Assembly (NCBI GenBank): GCA_033085395.1
Contig: JANQBS010000131.1
Location: forward strand, 46,919 to 110,918
Reading direction: 5' to 3'
From: Xanthoparmelia taractica
Lineage: Eukaryota; Ascomycota; Lecanoromycetes; Lecanorales; Parmeliaceae
DNA length: 64,000 nucleotides
The notes under the pieces are model-generated. The model made no database searches, had not been told where the DNA came from, and saw only the letters and a list, made by a program, of their open reading frames with translations. Shown here in pieces: positions 50,171-61,757 of this stretch; the stretch's first letter is position 1, and every line of letters begins with the position of its first letter. The translations under genes and the position numbers were made by a program.

Positions 50171-52043
50171 CTTTGCAAGAACCCCACTGGGAGACTGAGG
50201 TAGACAAAGAATGGTAGGAGAAGAAGCGGAGGAAGAAGAAGACGACGATGACGGAAAGAGAATATCTCGAGCTCTAGTGAAGGCTTCGAAGTGATTGCGA
50301 GAAAGGGAGATGAGAATGGAAAACCCAGAGTGGGGTGAAGGAGCCTCTGAGGATCTGGAGAAATTGCGGATGCTGATCGCATTAAGGATACAAAGCGCGC
50401 TACTGCAGATTGCGGGAAGCAAGGGAAATACTCCTGCATCACGATGTGGAGTTGAGCCTGCACGTGCTAGCGAGGGACGAAACTGGAAAGGCGACCCGAG
50501 TCGCAATTGCATTGCTACGGGGCAGGCGAAAGGGCCAGTAATTTGACCGCGCGGGATGAGGTTGCATGCATGAACTGCAGCCTTCTGTTTGGAAGTAGGT
50601 GCGACAGATTACGGTAATCCCCGGTCTTATTGAACGCCAAGGAACGTGGCTGTTCAATGTCGTGCCAACCGGCGATGGACGGACGAACTCGTGGAGTCGT
50701 TGGAGGCTTGATGGCCTAGAAGTAGTCATGTGGGCAGATTGATAGCTGATCCAACTTTGGTCACAGGCTTCTGCTGGGGGTATTCTAGAATTCTTATAAA
50801 GAATGATGTTCGGGTGCGGCTTTTGCTTTGCACTTCATGATTGCGAATCTGTCGACGAGTTTGAGTCTAGACAAGGAAGTTGGCTCTGAGCATGGGCAGG
50901 GCATGGGCTTTTGTAACAAAGCGTCCACTCAGTTGCTCTTGCTGGAGTGGGGGTAGTTGTATAGTTGGCAGGCAGTCAGTTACCTTGAAAAGATGATCTT
51001 TTGGCTTGGCGGTTGGTTGGTGCGCGTACTTGGCAATTTAGGATTAGACCAAAAGCGCCCGAACCGTAAAAGGTTAAGTGACATCGGCCAACCTTCCCAA
51101 AATCTTACCTTATCTTTTCCGACCTTCCCCTTCGCTTCTGCTTCTTCCATCATTCCACTACTGCAACTCTAGTATCAGAAAGAGTAAAGCTTCACTCCTG
51201 GACCGTATGCAAGCTGCTCCTCCGGGTTGTAGGATTCAAAACCCTGCACCTGGTATGGTCTTGTAGAGAGACCTGGTTGGATAATGGGGATGATAAGAGG
51301 GTCCTCATTCTCCCCCTCCCGCTTCCCCGTCCTGCCCTTTTTCGGCTCGGGATCAGATCATCCAGCTCCCTTGAACCTTGTCTCTAGACTGCGAGTGGGA
51401 GGGCAACCCACCCACTTTTACTGGTCATCATGATCCTGCGCTGGCTTTATTCTGAATCGCAGACTGCATTATTGCCTGCTGTGTCTGCATTTGTCACTGT
51501 GTGAGTGCAATGTACAGAGGTACTTATGCTTGTTGCTTTGAATGTCCAAGCGGTGACGATAACCCATTCCCATAGCTGCTTCCCACTTTGACTGATATAG
51601 GGGATTTTTTTTTTAGGGACCAGGGACGCGGTAGAAAGATGGCATCGATTCTTATCGATCAGGGTATGCAGCCTCGATAAAATATGCGGTCGCGCTATCG
51701 ACCCTACTAGTCGCCTCCTAGTGATTTTAGGAGAGAGCACGACGGAGATTGTTTCTGCTCATTCACGCCCTGCTCCCTTGCTATGATGCGTGAGCATTAT
51801 TGTGATAGCCAGTGTGATTGCTGCTGGTTTATATCTGCACTTTGACATGGCTGCTTCTACATCGTTATAACCGAGCTGTGTCCCTGCAGCAATGGGCTGG
51901 CGCCAAGACCTCGGCCCTGCTCACCGACTCGCTCTTTCTATAACTTCAATTGCTGGACTTTGACGTTTGAACTTACTTAATGCCACCAATATCCTCTCAT
52001 ATCGTTACCTTTCGTCCACCCTCTCGAGCCGTAGCTTCTCGAT
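50171..52043. other. Intergenic between divergent genes
   Basis: Shared upstream region of the permease (-) and the rhodopsin-domain gene (+). CT-rich tracts (about 50200-50260, 51110-51170) are typical of fungal promoters. No gene recognised. Confidence 0.4.
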
Positions 52044-53466
52044 ATGCCGCGCATCGACTCAGACCATCGCGGACCCTTGGTCAATATCGCGGCATGGTTC
52101 CTTCTGGTGACCATGATTCTGTTCACCGCCAGTAAAGTCGTCACGAAATGGCGAATGGTCCGGAGGCTACAAAACGACGACTTTCTTTTGGTAATCGCAT
52201 TGGTAAGCTTCGAATTGCCAGGCTTGGACGGTCTGAATCTACTGGGATAGACCAGCTAACCTATTGGTAGTTGACGGCTACTGCTCAATGCATCGCTGCA
52301 TCACAGCAAGCGGAGCACGGCTTAGGTCAGGTTCAGACGAGTCTGAGCGCCAGGGATTTTGATCTATTCCAAAAAGTTAGTCACAGCTTGAGAAAACTTG
52401 CATACATGTTCTAATGGAGGCGCTTTAGGCATCATACGTTGGCGAATTCTTCTACATAATTACCATCTACATATCCAAATTGGCGGCCTTGCAGTTCTTA
52501 ATCATCCTGGCCCGGCCGAGTGAGCCAAATCTTAGGCGCGCGGCCGTCAAAGGAACTTTGGGACTCGTCATCCTCTGGCTTGTGATAGCGGTCGTATGCA
52601 TAGCGTTTCAGTGCAAGATCCCAACTCCCTGGAACGAGGCGTCAGGGAAATGCTTCGACCAGGTACGTACCATATCTGCTCTTGTGACGGCAGCTTCAAG
52701 AAATAAGGCTGAGTGGAATCAGTTGGCTTTTTGGTCTGCCAATGCCGCAGTTGACGTCGCAAGCACGCTCATGATAGGGCTCATGCCCATCTATCTACTC
52801 TTTAATCTCCAACTTCCCCAAGGAAACAAGCGCCTGGCAATGCTGTCATTTACACCGAACCTAACGTAAGACGGCCCACCAAACTCACGCGGCCCTGTAT
52901 TGACGCGCCATAGGACCATTCCCCTCACCATCCTCCGCCTCGTCTACCTCATCCGCGCTTTCCGATCCTCCGACTTCACCAAAGCCTCCTTCAACCCCGA
53001 ACTCATCACCGTAATACACACCAACTACAGCATAATCGCCAGCTGCCTACCCTTCCTAAAACCCTTCCTCGACTCCCTTGCCATCGGCCTCATGACCAAC
53101 GACATCCGCATCCCCATCAACGACGACCCCAAAAACAAGACCGCCAAAGACGGCAAAATGAACCCCTTCGCCATCCTCGGCAGCGGCAGCCGCTACGCAA
53201 AACGCACCACCGCCTACGGCTCCGGCTGGACGCGCTCAATCGTCAACACTGGCAAGGGCAACGAGCAAGAGCACGAGCTGCGGGAGCTCGAACGATACGG
53301 GTCGAGGGAGCGCATGGTGATCAACCAGACGCGGACCGCAGAGGTGACGTCTGAGCCACGGACTTCCGACCCGGAGGAGCCAAAAGTCGCAGACGCGAGC
53401 ATGCCCCCGTCCTCCGTTATGATTTCGGCCGGGGGTCCCATACCGAAACCTGGTTACGGGCCCTAG
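52044..53466 (+). CDS. Rhodopsin-domain integral membrane protein, five exons
   Basis: 397 aa. Exons 52044-52202, 52271-52375, 52429-52662, 52723-52865, 52914-53466; donors GTAAGC, GTTAGT, GTACGT, GTAAGA, introns 48-68 nt. Intron 3 (60 nt) is in frame and stop-free. Landmarks: WRMVRRLQNDDFLLVIAL (the D-D position), EFFYIITIYISKLAALQFLI, FQCKIPTPWNEASGKCFDQ, DVASTLMIGLMPIYLLFNLQ, LRLVYLIRAFRSSDFTKASF, and HTNYSIIASCLPFLKPFLDS. The C-terminal 130 residues or so are hydrophilic, with Arg/Glu-rich and Ser/Pro stretches. The DNA of exon 5 is strongly C-biased at third positions, unlike the upstream exons, but the frame is continuous. Confidence 0.87.
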
Positions 53467-54032
53467 CATCGTCCATCGATGCGGGAGACGGGAAAAAGTG
53501 AAGGGAGCGGTACCAAAAATCTTCTCATTGTTCAAGCTGGCTGTGTGCAGGACGGACAGACAGCTGGGCTATATATACCCACATCTTGCGTTAATTCATT
53601 GTGAAGGGATGCGCGAGCTGCGATTAAGGCCACATATTGACACCGAGTTGAGGAGTAATAAGCCTTTGGTCACAGAATAGCTACACAGTATCGATAGATG
53701 TACGTATGTAAGATTAGGCGTCGATGATATAACGACCTACATAAAAGTCCATACCACACATACTCCGCTCGCCCCCATCAACCTGAACACCAATGATATA
53801 TCGTGATAATAGCTTATGTACAAAGCAAACAATTTATTTGTGAGGGGATATATACGTGATGGAAGTAGTACGTTAGAGATAGAGCTGAGCGCGAGGCGAT
53901 AGATGATTGGATGGATGGGGTTGAGGGAGCACTCGCGGGACAGGTTTATTCCCCTAGCTTTGGGGGGGGAAGGGGAGGGACGAACTTCATACACTACATT
54001 GATGAGCTATATCACGCATGTTTTTCGACCCA
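53467..54032. other. Intergenic between convergent genes
   Basis: 3' flanks of the rhodopsin-domain gene and the methyltransferase; nothing else seen. Confidence 0.5.
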
Positions 54033-55077
54033 CTACTCATCCCGTTGATCGCCATTCGCGACATCAGGCTTCCTCCCAATCGTGATACAAAAGAGCTGAT
54101 ACTTACCCTCCTCTTCCCTCAAATCACTCACCATCTCCCGCCTCAACCTCTCCACATCTTCCTCTCCATACTCGCTTCCCTCCAACAGCTTGGGAATAAG
54201 ATGCCAGTAAAAGCCCCACTTATCGCCAACCACATGCTGCGTCATTTTCTGCGAGCCCGGCAGCTCCTTCTCCGCCCCCTTCCAATACGGCACCTTGTAT
54301 TCCCACCGCCGCACATCCACGAAGCCAGCCTCTTCCATATATCTGGCATGGTTGCGCCCGACATCTAGATCTAGGCCCTGCCGCTTGCCGCCCGCCAGTA
54401 TCGCGCGTAGCCACTCCCAGTCCTCGCGCGGGTGGACGGGTCTGTTGTCGGAGAAGAAGACGTCTTCGAAGTAATCGCCCAGTTCCAGCCAACCGCCCGG
54501 CTTCAGTGTTTTGAAGACCTCGGCCACATAGGCGGGCCAATCCGTCATGCCGCACTCGAGCATGCGGCTGTATACAAAGTCCGCGGATCCGAATCGCAGG
54601 CGAGGGTCCTTCCCTGACAGTTTGCGGAAATCACCGCAGATGAACGTGACGTTGGGGGCTTGTGTTTCACCGGGTTGAGGTGCTGGGACTTGGCATAGAT
54701 CGATGCCGTAGATGTGGGAGGCGTTGGGGAACTGCGTGCTTCCTAGGTAGCGGGTGACGATGCCGGTGCCGCAGCCGACGTCAAGGACTGTGTGTGGATC
54801 GGAGACTGGGGCATGAACGACGCGGTCGTCAGCAAGAGCGACGAGGGAGAGATGTTGGTCATGAAGGCGGGAGTGCTCTGCTGGGCTAAGGATAGAGAAA
54901 TAGTCAGCTAGAGGCTAGAGGTTTTATGCGTGCTTGGTTTATGGAAAACAAGAAGGTAGGATGGTAAAGTGTAGCTCGAATAGTAGGGGACATAGCATAC
55001 TCATTTGGAAGAATATAACCCGCGTCAGTGTCGTGGAAAGTAGGGATTCGGGAGTGCAGATCGATTGACTCGGCCAT
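54033..55077 (-). CDS. Class I SAM methyltransferase, TAM/LaeA-like, two exons
   Basis: 309 aa. Exon 1 55077-55001, exon 2 54885-54033; 115-nt phase-2 intron (donor GTATGC, acceptor CTTAG) joins GYILPN to DPAEHSRLHDQH, the conserved N-terminal signature of fungal TAM-domain methyltransferases. Motif I is HTVLDVGCGTGIVTRYLG (Asp about 61), the acidic end of strand 2 is IYGIDLCQVP, and the motif III region is VFKTLKPGGWLELGDY. The C-terminal half (YWKGAEKELPGSQKM...FYWHLIPKLLEG) is typical. Family members include LaeA-type regulators of secondary metabolism and metabolite N/O-methyltransferases; which applies here cannot be told. No defects seen. Confidence 0.9.
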
Positions 55078-57446
55078 TGCTCAAATAAATGTAGAGACGG
55101 ACCATCCATATCATAGCTAATTAAGTAGAAGGGTCTGGCAAATAATTCGGGGTAGGTTGTCGTACGGTTTCACCAAGTCGGTGTGAGCATAAGAAGCTTC
55201 CACGAAGGAACCCCGGACCCAGATGGTGCACAGCGTAGCGTGGGACTTGCGAGAACTTGAGAAATCGACCCCGCAAGTAGGGCGTGGGATCGAGATGTGC
55301 GCCAACCCCTAACGCTTTGCCTTGATCCAGCTCGTCTATTCCATGAAGGTGCCTCCTTTCCTTAAAGAACACAAAAAGCCATCCATCCCTTCCGTTTTGA
55401 CGCTTATCGGTGTGCTCCTGGCAGTATCTTCACTCAGCAACCGTGTGTATGTCGGCCGAGTCCCCTCTTTCTGTACAGATAAGATCTCTGCGTTTGAGCT
55501 TCATCGGTCAAGAAAAGACCGTCCATTTCTTATGCAGTTGCTTCAATAGGGAGTACTCCGTACAGATCCGTGGTCTGGTGATAGCGTCTTGTGGGTCCAT
55601 TTCGACTCCTTCAGGCGCACTTGCAGGGATTATTCGACTCGCCAGGGGACACAGTCGCTCCGGCACGTGCTGTCCACTTTGTATTCCATCGAGTTCAGAC
55701 CTGGAGCTTTGGCTTGAGTGGTGCAAAACGATGCGCAGCACTTGCGCGCTTGGGAACTCTCCAGACTAGCTCACGAATAGCCTAGCTCCGGAGATAACCG
55801 AAACAGTCGGAGCTGTAGGCGCTGAGGTTATTCCTTTCCTCTCAGTCACCATTGTCGAGATTCATACAGACTCTCACTTACCCGTACCCTCCAATGCACC
55901 ATTTGTACAGGTGGTATGATCCAACTGGAATTCATGAAGCTGTTCTCATCAGCGACGCCGCACCGAATCATGCTTAGTATCAGCGCGATCCCCCATCAGC
56001 TTCTCTAGAACTACTTTATGGCACACACAGCAGACTCGGCCAAGTTCACTATAGATGTCAAAGTCCATGAGACTGGCTAGTTGAATGGCTACGGCCTGAC
56101 ACACTGCGGAGTCTTCTCCAAACGCCAATGCCTTGGTTCAGGTATCTATGTCCATCGTACACTGGGTAGCTCTTGAGCTGATTCGTCCCTTTTGTTCCTC
56201 AGCAGTCGACCTAGACCCCTTCTTCCACCGCGGCCTTGTCCTCTCCCATTAATCCCCCTTACTCGCCAAGAGAACAGTTGGCATTCTGTTAGCATAGAGC
56301 TGCCGAGACTCAAAAGGATTGCGAAGCTTTTGGAACTTAGGGGGATGCTCTTTGGTATAAAGGGGGGAGTGAAGAAGAATGTAGACTACTGGGGAATAGA
56401 AAAAGGAGACTGACAGAAATGGAGAATTCTTGAAAAGACGTGCAAGCACAATGGAGAATGGAGGCGCGGCAAATGAGAATGTTTGAGGCATAGGAATCCA
56501 CAAAAGAGGACCGACGCAAAAAGGCTCTATGAAACGGCACAGGAGAGATGCACGCATGTCTACAAGAGCTACACTCGATAGACAGTCAAAGGCACCAGCC
56601 CTTGGTTATTGGGCTATTCTGGTGAATCGGGAAGGATTTGTGTGCGTTGTCAATTACACGCGATACGACGATATATCAAGAAACACAATGGCCGATAAAT
56701 AAGGTCCTGCGGAGCTATACTAATTTATACTTCACCATACAACGAAATTAGTGTCTCCGACAGGACAATAGCATGGCTCAGTGAAAAAACTAATACAGCA
56801 TAGTTTCCTAATTGAGCTGCTAACTATACGAGAGTTGGGGGCAACAGAAGGCTCGGCACGTCGTGCCAGGATACAGTAGAAACCACCTCAAATGCTCAGC
56901 CACTAGTGCCACCAAACCCAACCAATAAACGAGCACCGCAACTGTACGACATGGCTCTCCCTGAAGCAATCGAGTCTCAAACGAAACGTCTTACCTTCAA
57001 CACCTCCACTTCCTATTCTTTACTATCACAATTTGCCATCCCAACTTTTGTTTTCTATGCGGGTCTGACATTGTTGCAAAGAAGCAGCATAGAGGACTTT
57101 GAGACCATTGTTTCCTTTGGAAGCGTTGTGTGAGGTGGAGGTGCGACAAGAGTCTGAGTGGATGAGGTCCACACGATAGACTTCAGACCCAGCCCGTGGC
57201 TTGGAGATAGTACAGCCTGGCCCACAGCGCTGTGCAACGTCAGAACAGCATCCGCCTACCAGTACTTTCGGATCCTTACTCAATGTCTGCCATTTGCGGT
57301 GGCTTTTTCTGGACTACTCATCGCTTGGCATAATGAATGACTACGTTCATAAGTACTGGGTACTTAACTGAAGATGTCACGCTCTCCCTTCAAATCTCGG
57401 ACCCTTCCCGCTTTCTTTGGTATAGGTGGCATAAGCTCCATGTCCG
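55078..57446. other. Intergenic, possible small relics
   Basis: At 55675-55915 pieces such as YSIEFRPGALA, VVQNDAQHLRAWELSRLAHE and ITETVGAVGAEVIPFLSVT look protein-like but are in different frames and broken by stops; no family recognised. The remainder has no supported gene. Confidence 0.35.
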
Positions 57447-58627
57447 ATGTCCAAGATGCAAACTCTTAACCATCGTTCTTCAAGAGCCACTCTTGGCTCT
57501 GTTGGCGTATTTGTTCTCATCGTTTTCTTCTTCCTTGCTCACAACTTTCGTGGTCTTTCCCTTAGTACCGAGGGCGACTTTGATGCTCCAGGCACGAATG
57601 ATCAGCTGGTTGATGCAGCTGAGCGTGGCTCGCGAGTGCGACAGGCGACGGCCTCTTTACACAATGAGTATAATCCCGTTTTCGAGCGGGCTATAAAATC
57701 GCATATCAAGCATGGCGAAGCTTGGGGACATCCGACGGATGTGCTCAGGCATTCAATGCTTGATGGGAACTCGCAGTATAACAAGATCTCTTTTCTGCAG
57801 TTGCTGTTGTTGAAGGAGATGGCTAAGCCGTTTGGGCAGCGAGCGGGCTGGATCGTGTCAGTAGATCCATTTTCGAGCTCTTAGGATTGATCTGTACGAG
57901 AAGGGCGTAATGCAATGCTAATAGTTACTTGAACAGCTGGTTCGATGTCGATACTATCATCTTGAACCCCGAAGTCCCCTGGACAATCTTCTTCCCACCA
58001 ACCAAGTTCCCCAACATCCACCTCATTGCCGCCAAGAATTGGGACGGCTTCAACTCCGGAGTATTCTTCCTCCGCGTACACGAATGGTCCGTCAAGATGC
58101 TTGCGGATGCCCAGGCTCTACCGTCCTTGCGACCAGAGATCCCTATCAGGTGGGCGGATCAGACCGCAATGCTAGAGTCCTTTTCCAGACCCCAGTTTCG
58201 AGACGGTGTCGTTTTCCAACCGCTGCATTGGTACAACGAGTTTCAACTGCAGGAGAACAGGGAGAAGCATAAGCCGAACGTCCACCCGGGGGATTTGTTG
58301 ATACATTTTGCGGGTTTGGAAGGGGATAAAGGGGAGTTGATGGGGCCATGGCTGGACGGGGTGGAGAATATGGCAGATCAGTGGTCGGTGCCGTTGGAGA
58401 ATACATCATACCCAATGGACGTAAGAGAATTCTGGGATATCTATGGCCAAGCGAAGGACAATCTCGACCGTGCGAAAAAGGCGCTGTCCTCCGAATCGAG
58501 CAATGCAGATTCAAGGCAATCTGTGGTACAAGCGTCCGAGACCTTGCAGAACATGCTGTGGAATGCCACGGACGATCTCGACGGCATGCGAAGTTATACA
58601 GCGATTCTGGCCGATACTCTTCAATAG
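57447..58627 (+). CDS. GT34 glycosyltransferase (GMA12/MNN10-like), two exons
   Basis: Type II Golgi membrane protein of 366 aa that would transfer galactose or mannose onto glycans (family knowledge). Exons 57447-57856 and 57937-58627; the 80-nt intron uses donor GTCAGT and a GCTAAT branch, giving AGWIVWFDVDTIILNP across the junction. A signal anchor VGVFVLIVFFFLAHNF lies at about 20-36. The DxD metal/nucleotide-sugar motif is WFDVD (about 138-142). Further family landmarks: GFNSGVFFLRVHEWSV, RWADQTAMLES, VFQPLHWYNEFQ, HPGDLLIHFAGLEGDKGE. The C-terminal 90 residues are helical and polar. An ATG at 57456 is an alternative start. Gene looks intact. Confidence 0.9.
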
Positions 58628-59049
58628 GCGAAACATCGAGAATCGGCAGGGAACGGTTATTGACCTCAGAGACCGCCTAAGCACAAAGCTCCAAGGCGGG
58701 AATGCCGGAGTCGCGAAAAAAGAGAACATATATCGGCAGCGGTGGACTGTACTGATCTGAAATAGTCTAACCGAATTAAATTCAGATCAATACTGGGTGA
58801 CCGAGTGGGTGGATCCTTCTAAACATGGCTAGACCACGGCTGCCAGTGGGTCTTTGGCCGAGTGGGTGAACCCCTTTTTCGGAGTATTCTCAGGAGTCGC
58901 ACCTTGCGTGAGGCCCTCGTAATTACAACACTGACCTTCTGTGTACTTGTATTCTATGGGTTACGATTCACCAATAGAGTTCTGCGAGAGCCGATAAGAG
59001 CGGAACAGATCACTCGTTGGTGTCCAGGTCCACACGCTCGACAAGCAGC
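58628..59049. other. Intergenic
   Basis: Short spacer between the glycosyltransferase and the HMG-CoA synthase relic; no signal beyond a short direct repeat of GACCGAGTGGGTG/GGCCGAGTGGGTG (about 58800 and 58857). Confidence 0.5.
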
Positions 59050-59876
59050 ATGATAACGCGTCCCCAAATCGTGGCCATCCTCGCCCTGGAGGTCTACTTC
59101 CCCAGCCAGGTGAGCATATCCGCGAAAATACTCAATATCAAGCCCTTCAGCTCACCAACTCGCTAGTATATCGACCAGGTAGATCTGGTAAAGCACGATG
59201 GTGTGAGCGCAGGCAGATACACCATTAGTCTTTGTCAGACTAAAATGAGCTTTTGCGACGACAGAGAAGGTTGGCGTGGTCATGGTCGTCTTGAAGTAGG
59301 CACCGAGACTGTTCTCGACAAGTCAAAATCCTGCAAGTCAATTCTCATGCAATTGTTCCAATCTGCGGGTAACACAGACATCGAGGGTATCGACAATTTA
59401 CACGCTTGTTACGGTGGCACTAATGCTTTGTTCAATGCTCTGAACTGGGTTGAGTCTTCTGGCTGGGACGGACGGAAGGCCATTGTAGTCGCAGGAGACA
59501 TCGCACTCTACGATCAGAAAATTGCACGTCCGACGGGGGGTGCAGGCTGTGTTGCTATGCTCATAGGTCCAGATGCTCCTATATCGTTTGAGCCGGGCTT
59601 CCGGGGCACATGTATTCGACACGCGTATGATTTCTACAAGCCTAACCTCGGAGCGGAATACCCATACGTGGACGGACAACTCTCGCTAAAATGCTACTTG
59701 GATGCCTTGGACTCATGCTACAACGCATATCAAGCGAAATATGCCAAGTTTGCAAAGGCCCAAAATCACGAAGTGGTCAACGGCGCTGCTGCCAATGATT
59801 CCAATGCTCCCGATGGTTCAAACCGTCGGTCCAGCAGACCTGAACCAGTTCAAATTGAAGCTATATACACGGTTGG
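59050..59876 (+). pseudogene. Hydroxymethylglutaryl-CoA synthase copy, 5' part only
   Basis: N-terminal half of an HMG-CoA synthase, the enzyme condensing acetyl-CoA and acetoacetyl-CoA in the mevalonate pathway. Exons 59050-59109 and 59167 onward; 57-nt intron, donor GTGAGC. Landmarks: DGVSAGRYTISLCQTKMSFC, GRLEVGTETVLDKSKSCKS (catalytic Glu present), DNLHACYGGTNALFNALNW (nucleophilic Cys present), HAYDFYKPNLGAEYPYVDGQ. About 30 residues usually found between DDRE and GRLEVGTET are missing in frame. The coding stops being homologous at about 59870, before the FH-x-P-x-C-K catalytic His motif, where the Fot/pogo element begins; no 3' half is visible beyond it. A dead paralogue is more likely than the housekeeping gene. 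Confidence 0.85.
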
Positions 59877-59878
59877 TA

Positions 59879-59945
59879 ATCGTATGGGAACACGCTACAC
59901 TAAGTATGGGCCATCCCAATGCAAATGCCACCCCAACACGAATTT
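59879..59945 (+). repeat. Left terminal inverted repeat of Fot/pogo element
   Basis: 67 bp, identical to the reverse complement of 61689-61755. Confidence 0.95.
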
Positions 59946-59994
59946 CTTCATTTTTTGACCCACCCATCCCACATCTATCTACCACAACCATAAC

Positions 59995-61650
59995 ATGCCT
60001 GATTCATATGCCGTGATTCAATTACGTATCCAAGAGGCCTTGGCCACTATTGCGCCCGGAATAAAGCCTAAAATTACTCAATTGGCTGCTGAATTCAATG
60101 TGCCCTACCATCAGCTCCTAAATCGCTACAATGGGATGAGTCCCAAAGATAGCCACTCTTACGCCCTCACAGATCATGAAGAACAGGCCCTTTATCAATA
60201 TATACAACGGCTCGATGGATTGGGAATGTCTTGTCGCCGTCCGATGCTTGCAAGAGCTGTAAATTCCATTCTCCGCGAGCGCCCTGGTCCACCCAGACAA
60301 GTAGGAAGTCATTGGCCTACACGATTCTTAAAGCGTCATCCTCAGTACAAAATACGCAAACAAAAGCCTCTTGCATCTCAACGGAAGAACGCGCATAAGC
60401 TAGAGGAAATTCTGGACTGGTTTCAACGTTTTCAGGGCGTTTGTCAAGAGTTTGGAATAGAAATAGGGGATATCTACAATATGGATGAGACTGGCTTTCG
60501 GATTGGAGTAGGAAAGAGTCAATGGGTCATTACAGAGGAGCATAGACTTCCACTCTATCAAACGGATGCGGATAACAGAGAATATATCACATCAATTGAG
60601 TGTATCAGTGGTTCAGGCTACACGCTTCCCCCCATGTTGATTCTGGCTGGGAAACAACATCTTGGCAACTGGTTCCAAAACAGCCTCAATCCCGATACTT
60701 TCTGGGGTGTCAGCGATATTGGATACGCAAATGATGATCTATGTGAGGCCTGGATCAAGCATTTCGATCGTTTCACAAAGAACAGACGTGTGGGGACGCG
60801 GAGAATGCTCCTATTTGATGGCTACGGTAGTCATCTTACAAGAGAGGTTCTCAAATACATGGAAGATAACAACATTATCCCATTTTGTCTACTCCCCCAC
60901 TCTTCACACCTATGCCAGCCATTAGATGTTGGTGTTTTCCAGCCATTTAAGCACTGGCATACGGAGGCAATCGATATCGCAATGCGCCAGGCCAATGGTG
61001 ACTATACAAAGATCGATTTTTTGGCCAATTTTCAAGCAATCCATGATTAAGCTTTTAAGCAATCTACTGTCATATCTGCATGGCGGAAAACAGGCCTATT
61101 TCCCTACGATCCGACTATTGTTTTGAATCATTTGGCCAGGTTCCAGCGGAGAGACTCTCCGACAAGGGAAAAGACACCAGAGCAAGAAGCACCTGATCTT
61201 GAAGACTGGCCAACACCATACACCCATCGTCAAGTCACACAATATGGGAAAGAGCTACGGGACTTATATCCAACCGATAGAACACTTGATAGATACATTC
61301 GTGGGGCTGAATCAAAGATGCTTTCAGGTCTTCTGGCTGAGCGAGAATTAGAGGGTGTTTAATAGGCTGCAGTGGCCCGAGTAGCCCGTAAAGCAGAGCC
61401 TAATACGATGATCCAGAAGGGAGGTGTTATCTACTCTCATGAGGCCCGATCTAAGGTCACTGCTCGCAAGGAAACAGAAGTTGAAAGGGCTCAAAGGGCT
61501 TTGGAGTGGGCAAATACCAAAGAGTCACGGGCACATAACGCACTCAGGAACAAGAAGATCAAGTGGTTCAAGGCTGCTGCAAGGAAGGCCAGGGAGCTAG
61601 CCAAGATCAGGTCCAATAGGAAGGCTGGAATAGGCCATTGTAGTCCTTAA
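59995..61650 (+). pseudogene. Fot/pogo DDE transposase with three nonsense codons
   Basis: One continuous frame of 552 codons. N-terminal helix-turn-helix/CENP-B-like part (KPKITQLAAEFNVPYHQLLN, then HWPTRFLKRHPQYKIRKQKP), then the DDE domain: YNMDETGFR (Asp 164), MLLFDGYGSHLT (Asp 275), HLCQPLDVGVFQ (Asp 311), a DD35D arrangement typical of pogo/Fot. Stops: TAA at codon 352 (61048-61050) and adjacent TAA TAG at codons 456-457 (61360-61365); reading resumes in the same frame each time, through FKQSTVISAWRKTGLFPYDP and a basic coiled C-terminus (ERAQRALEWANTKESRAHNA). All three fit CAA/CAG to TAA/TAG. No frameshifts. Confidence 0.9.
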
Positions 61651-61688
61651 TATGTATATATGTGGGTGGATAATTAGAATAATAATAA

Positions 61689-61755
61689 AAATTCGTGTTG
61701 GGGTGGCATTTGCATTGGGATGGCCCATACTTAGTGTAGCGTGTTCCCATACGAT
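61689..61755 (-). repeat. Right terminal inverted repeat of Fot/pogo element
   Basis: 67 bp, mirror of 59879-59945. Confidence 0.95.
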
Positions 61756-61757
61756 TA

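Larger units (their letters stand above)
59879..61755 (+). mobile_element. Fot/pogo-type Tc1-mariner transposon, complete ends (1877 bp)
   Basis: Perfect 67-bp terminal inverted repeats at 59879-59945 and 61689-61755, beginning ATCGTATGGGAACACGCTAC. TA on both sides (59877-59878, 61756-61757) is the expected target duplication. Length and content match fungal Fot1-like elements. Inserted at the truncated end of the HMG-CoA synthase relic, next to the hAT relic. Confidence 0.95.
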
